Part shown: one piece after another, positions 60,287 to 64,000 of the stretch | Layout: each line of letters starts with the position of its first letter | Position numbering within the stretch: position 1 is the stretch's first letter | Assembly: GCA_938029725.1 (NCBI GenBank) | Contig: CALHGE010000035.1 | Span: 1 to 64,000 of the forward strand | Direction: 5' to 3' | DNA from: an uncultured Flavobacteriaceae bacterium | GTDB lineage: Bacteria > Bacteroidota > Bacteroidia > Flavobacteriales > Flavobacteriaceae | DNA: 64,000 nucleotides | Notes under the pieces: generated by a model | Database searches by the model: none | What the model was told of the DNA's origin: nothing | The model's input: only the letters and a program-made list of their open reading frames with translations | Translations under genes and position numbers: made by a program

Positions 60287-60742
60287 ATGAAATCAAAAAC
60301 ACAGTTGTTTCTAGAATTATGGCAAGAGGCTCGAACGCGATTTTCAAATCAGTTACTAGGGCTTAGGGAGGAAGATTTAGTAAAGAAACTTCCTCCTTCA
60401 GCCAATAGCCTAGGGTTTTTAATTCGACATATCGGTGAGGTTGAACTGCTCTTTGCAAAGAATGTTTTTGGTGAAAAAGAAATTAGGGTCATTGCAAAAA
60501 CGGTGATTTCTAAACAGGATTCAGGTGAATGGACTGACTTAAACGAGCTACAAAAGTATGTTGACCAATCATTTCATTATTTGAAATCAAGCATTGAAAA
60601 ACAAGTAGACCTTGATTGGGAAACAACAATTGAGACCAAAGAATTTGGTGTGAAGACCAAGGCAGAAGCATTCGGAAGAGTAGTTTCACACACCAATCAC
60701 CATGCCGGGCAAATGGCGATTATAATTAAATACGGTGTTTGA
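60287..60742 (+). CDS. DinB-family metal-binding protein
   Basis: 151 residues, four-helix bundle. The metal-binding histidines are in FLIRHIGEVELL and SHTNHHAGQMAII, as in the DinB/YfiT superfamily, which includes thiol-dependent enzymes such as bacillithiol transferases. Substrate unknown. Separate from its neighbours by more than 100 bases each side. Confidence 0.85.
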   Translation: MKSKTQLFLELWQEARTRFSNQLLGLREEDLVKKLPPSANSLGFLIRHIGEVELLFAKNVFGEKEIRVIAKTVISKQDSGEWTDLNELQKYVDQSFHYLKSSIEKQVDLDWETTIETKEFGVKTKAEAFGRVVSHTNHHAGQMAIIIKYGV

Positions 60743-60944
60743 ATAGCGGTATGATTGTCGAGGACTACTGAACATAGATTTGGAGTGACAAAATACAGGA
60801 GAGCAGAAAAGCCAATCAAAATTAAATATAAACATCGTCACAGGTTTTGGGCTACTGTTCGTGCATATTCTCATAGAATTTACATCGAAAAATTACGTAC
60901 TTTCATTTGAAAGGGTTCATAGGTATAGAAAAGCTTAGAAAAAA

Positions 60945-61670
60945 ATGAAAAAAAACGCAGCGGAGACCACAGGAGATTTGGAAGGTTATTTAGACAACCA
61001 TTACATACACCGCAGTAATTGGTTACGCGCGGCAGTTCTTGGGGCGAATGATGGAATTTTATCTACCGCAAGTATTGCGATTGGTGTTGCAGCGGCAAGT
61101 GCTATGAAAGAGCCAGTGATATTGGCAACAGTGGCGGGTTTGGTTGCTGGTGCTCTATCAATGGCAGCTGGTGAATATGTTTCGGTAAGTTCACAGACTG
61201 ATGTTGAAAATGCCGATATAGAAAGAGAGAAAATAGAGCTAGAAGAAATGCCCGAAATCGAATTGCAACGGTTGGCTCAAATTTATGAAGGAAGGGGTCT
61301 AAAAAAAGAAACAGCGCAACTGGTTGCAGAAGAATTGACTGAGCACGATGTACTAGGCGCCCATGTTAGAGATGAATTGGGTATCAACGAAATAAGTCAA
61401 GCGAACCCCATACAGGCAGCTTTCGCATCTGGTGCTGCCTTTACCGTTGGTGGTGCCTTACCGTTATTGGTAGTTGTTTTTTTGCCTCTTGAAAATTTAG
61501 AATATTACCTCTACGGTTTTGCTCTAATTTTTCTAATTCTCTTAGGTGCATTAGCTGCTAAAACCGGCGGTTCGAGCATTGCTAAAGCCATATTGAGAAT
61601 TACCTTTTGGGGAACTGTCGCTATGGGTTTAACAGCATTAGTTGGTTATATGTTCAATGTGAACGTCTGA
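60945..61670 (+). CDS. VIT1/CCC1-type iron or manganese transporter
   Basis: 241 residues with five membrane segments. WLRAAVLGANDGILSTASIA, ALSMAAGEYVSVSSQTDVEN and the cytoplasmic metal-binding helix EREKIELEEMPEIELQRLAQ are diagnostic of the VIT family, which moves Fe(II) or Mn(II) out of the cytoplasm (into vacuoles in eukaryotes). Single gene. Confidence 0.92.
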   Translation: MKKNAAETTGDLEGYLDNHYIHRSNWLRAAVLGANDGILSTASIAIGVAAASAMKEPVILATVAGLVAGALSMAAGEYVSVSSQTDVENADIEREKIELEEMPEIELQRLAQIYEGRGLKKETAQLVAEELTEHDVLGAHVRDELGINEISQANPIQAAFASGAAFTVGGALPLLVVVFLPLENLEYYLYGFALIFLILLGALAAKTGGSSIAKAILRITFWGTVAMGLTALVGYMFNVNV

Positions 61671-61767
61671 TAAATAAGCGAAAAAATGGCTACAGTTGTA
61701 CGCACTTAGTTAAGCACTTCACTGCAAAATCATTCAGAAGGCGAGAAAGTAGATAAATAATAGTAAC

Positions 61768-63096
61768 ATGATTGAATTAAGATCTCTTAATTATCTCTCG
61801 GTACATCTCGATCGCCTTATACAGGGTCGTTTATGGCTCAAAGTTAGTATCGGCCTCGTTTTGGGTGCTGCAATAGGAGTACTACTTAACCCATCTATTG
61901 GCTTGGTTACAGAGCATATTAGTTTGCGTCTTGCCGATTGGCTTGACCTACCAGGTCAAATATTTATGAGGCTGGTACAGATGATCATGATTCCATTGAT
62001 ATTTACATCAATAATTACCGGAATTGTAGGCAATACATCAGATAACCTTAAAACCTTCGGTCTTCGTCTCTTGCTTTACTTTATTTTCACAACTACTATC
62101 GCTATACTAATAGGCTTGGTTGTAACACTTGTTTTTAAACCAGGTCAATATATTTTTGAGCTAGGCGGGTTTCCAAATAGCGGTGAAAGTCAATTAAGGC
62201 CAGATGAGAATACCGACCTTTTGGAGAATATTCCGAATGCCATTTCGAATCTTATCCCTAATAATCCGATGGAGTCTATTTTGACAGGCGAAATGTTGGG
62301 CGTGGTTATTTTTACTATTATTATTGGCGTAGCAATAACCCAGTTACGCCAGGAAACGGCAAAACCAATCATTCGTTTTTCAGAAGCTATTCAGAAAATA
62401 TGTATGATTGTAGTCTCTTGGGCTATGCTGCTTGTGCCCTATGCCGTATTTGGCCTAATCGCAGCCTTGCTTTCTAGAACGAGTATTGAGATATTCTTTG
62501 GTCTGGGCTACTATATGCTTGTAGTTATACTAGGCTTGATTATATTATTGCTATTCTATTTGGTGCTGGCATTGGTGGTCACTAAGAAAAACCCTTTCCG
62601 GTTCTTACGGGCGATAAAAGAACCACAACTATTGGCCTTTTCTACCGCCAGTTCGGCAGCTGTTATGCCTCTTTCCATGAAAACGGCAGATGAAAAACTA
62701 GGCGTATCGTCTCATATCAGTGATTTTGTCATACCGGTTGGCGCTACCATTAATATGGATGGTACGGCATTGTTTCAATGCGTAACAACTTTATTCATGG
62801 CTCAAGCTTACGGAATTGAATTGTCAGTACTGAGTCTTTTACTAATTACGTTTACTGTTGTGGCTGCTTCTATAGGAACACCTGCTATTCCTGGAGGAGG
62901 GGTTATTATTCTCGCATCGGTACTACAGAGCGCAGGAATTCCAATTGATGGTCTGATTGTCATTATTGGTATAGACCGTATTTTAGGGATGTTTAGAACT
63001 GCAGTTAACGTAACAGGAGATTTGACAGCGTGTATCGTATTCGATAAATTTTATGGAGATAAAGCTATTAGTGAAACACTTGTTACTGATGGCTAA
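61768..63096 (+). CDS. Dicarboxylate/amino acid:cation symporter (DAACS)
   Basis: 442 residues, eight membrane segments and two re-entrant loops. HP1 LAFSTASSAAVMPLSMKTAD, TM7 ATINMDGTALFQ, HP2 GTPAIPGGGVIILASV and TM8 DRILGMFRTAVNVTGDLTAC match the glutamate/aspartate and C4-dicarboxylate transporters (GltP, GltPh, DctA). Imports acidic amino acids or dicarboxylates with sodium or protons. The residues do not decide between substrates. Confidence 0.93.
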   Translation: MIELRSLNYLSVHLDRLIQGRLWLKVSIGLVLGAAIGVLLNPSIGLVTEHISLRLADWLDLPGQIFMRLVQMIMIPLIFTSIITGIVGNTSDNLKTFGLRLLLYFIFTTTIAILIGLVVTLVFKPGQYIFELGGFPNSGESQLRPDENTDLLENIPNAISNLIPNNPMESILTGEMLGVVIFTIIIGVAITQLRQETAKPIIRFSEAIQKICMIVVSWAMLLVPYAVFGLIAALLSRTSIEIFFGLGYYMLVVILGLIILLLFYLVLALVVTKKNPFRFLRAIKEPQLLAFSTASSAAVMPLSMKTADEKLGVSSHISDFVIPVGATINMDGTALFQCVTTLFMAQAYGIELSVLSLLLITFTVVAASIGTPAIPGGGVIILASVLQSAGIPIDGLIVIIGIDRILGMFRTAVNVTGDLTACIVFDKFYGDKAISETLVTDG

Positions 63097-63213
63097 ACTG
63101 TGGGGCATGTTTTAAAAGTGTAAAGCATGCTAGGTTTAAATGTGATGGTGTAATAAAGTGCTTTGAATTTAGCGAACATATTAAACGTCAGATTACCTTC
63201 CATTGCATTCGTG

Positions 63214-64000
63214 TTATTCGCCTAAAATGTTAAATGCTCCTTTGGTTAAGATCTTATTCGTTTCTTTTCTGGCGTCGAGATTTACAATCTTTGTGTATCC
63301 TCCATGACTATTCTTTATGCTAACTTCTTGTTTATTGAAGTAATAAGTATCCCCTTCCTTTTTGTCTAAAACCAATATATATGAGATTTCATCTACTACA
63401 ACTATAGCTTCATTGGGCAAAGCTTTCGCGGTATCGGAATCAGTGACAATATTAGCCTCTACAAACATTCCAGTTAAGAAATTATTTCCCGATTCATTCT
63501 CTAGGTGTCCGTGTACTTTTATGGTTCGGTTTTCTTCTATAGCCGTTCCAACAAGGTGTACTTCAGCTTTGAAACGATCTGCAGATGCTTCGGGTATTTT
63601 AAATTCGATTTTCTGACCTTTTTTCACTTTCATAATATCCTTTTCAAAAACGGAAAGCTCTAAGTGGATGTGTTCATTATCAATAATCTCCAAAATGGAA
63701 GTCGCGGGAGAAACGTAGGTTCCCTTGTTTACATTTACTTTGGTGATACTACCAGAAATAGGAGCGTAAATGGTAGCTACCGAACTTATAGTGCCTTGCT
63801 CAACATTTGAAGGTGAAATATTAAGCATGCGTAATTGCTTTCCTAAACCCGTATGTCTGGCTACGGCTATTTTATGATCACTTTCAGCCTTTAGATAGCT
63901 TTTTTCGGAGGTGATGTTTTCCTCCGTCATAGTTTTCTGTCTTTCGTATTCAGCTTTTAAATAGGTAAGTTGCTCATGAACTTCCATATATTCTTGTTGT
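63214..64000 (-). CDS. Efflux RND/HlyD-type periplasmic adaptor, partial
   Basis: The frame stays open to the end of the window, so the N terminus (signal peptide and first barrel-sandwich half) lies beyond. Visible: coiled-coil hairpin (LKAEYERQKTMTEENITSEK), second lipoyl half (IYAPISGSITKVNVNKGTYV), beta barrel (VFEKDIMKVKKGQKIEFKIP) and membrane-proximal domain (ALPNEAIVVVDEISYILVLD). The features fit CusB/CzcB-like adaptors that join an inner-membrane RND pump to an outer-membrane channel. Possibly heavy-metal efflux; the pump gene should lie downstream or upstream outside the window. Confidence 0.85.
   Translation of the reverse strand, partial: QQEYMEVHEQLTYLKAEYERQKTMTEENITSEKSYLKAESDHKIAVARHTGLGKQLRMLNISPSNVEQGTISSVATIYAPISGSITKVNVNKGTYVSPATSILEIIDNEHIHLELSVFEKDIMKVKKGQKIEFKIPEASADRFKAEVHLVGTAIEENRTIKVHGHLENESGNNFLTGMFVEANIVTDSDTAKALPNEAIVVVDEISYILVLDKKEGDTYYFNKQEVSIKNSHGGYTKIVNLDARKETNKILTKGAFNILGE

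Overview
The window is 64 kb of a low-GC chromosome from a member of the Flavobacteriaceae (Bacteroidota), probably a marine, pigmented, gliding species. The support is the end of a PorP/SprF-type protein next to a PorE-like OmpA protein (type IX secretion/gliding), DUF5686-type and FAS1 secreted proteins, a TonB protein, a crtI-crtB-crtZ carotenoid operon, mitochondrial-type aconitase, and promoters of the Bacteroidota form (TTG about 19 bases from TAnnTTTG). I see no insertion sequence, phage, CRISPR array or integrase.

Layout. 0-2.1 kb: PorP/SprF end and PorE-like protein. 2.3-11 kb: minus-strand signalling genes, namely a STAS-like protein with a histidine kinase, a CheB-CheR-PAS fusion with a PAS hybrid kinase, and a PAS-only protein. 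11-20 kb: housekeeping genes (lptB, tatC, kdsD, recQ, FAS1, rluF). 20-26 kb: lacZ with a sodium:solute symporter, a serine hydrolase lipoprotein and a small conserved gene. 26-32 kb: two PpiC/SurA-type chaperones, MoxR ATPase and aconitase. 32-40 kb: a decaying TlpA-like pair, a CrtA-like gene and the carotenoid operon cruF-crtD-crtZ-crtB-crtI under a B12-binding MerR regulator, then tRNA-Leu(GAG). 40-60 kb: a stress island. 60-64 kb: DinB-like protein, VIT/CCC1 transporter, dicarboxylate/glutamate symporter and an efflux adaptor cut by the window end.

The main result is in the stress island. Eight intergenic sites between 41.5 and 59.4 kb carry the dyad TGA(T/C)-N4-(A/G)TCA, the core of a CRP/FNR-family operator. 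In all eight, exactly 23 bases separate the dyad from a TAnnTTTR-like -7 hexamer/octamer (one clearly weaker), which places the dyad centre about 41-42 bases upstream of the predicted transcription start, the classic class II activator position. I found no other site of this form in the remaining intergenic regions I read. The predicted transcription units encode six tandem universal stress proteins, a thioredoxin, a D-lactate dehydrogenase-like enzyme, two paralogous small helical proteins, an eRF1-like (baeRF) protein, an ATP-cone/PDDEXK nuclease, a beta-CASP metallo-beta-lactamase nuclease, a divergent sigma factor and possibly TonB/cardiolipin synthase. One such promoter fires into a region with no recognised gene, predicting an unannotated transcript near 53.4-53.7 kb. 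Together this looks like an oxygen-limitation or dormancy regulon combining redox/fermentation functions with RNA and translation shutdown.

Other points: a one-base frameshift in one TlpA-like gene and loss of the first active-site cysteine in its neighbour; a LytTR regulator without its phospho-acceptor Asp; a CarH-like regulator that lacks the light-state upper-ligand histidine; and a carotenoid operon with CruF and CrtD but no visible lycopene cyclase. All function calls come from reading motifs in the sequence; no database search was run.
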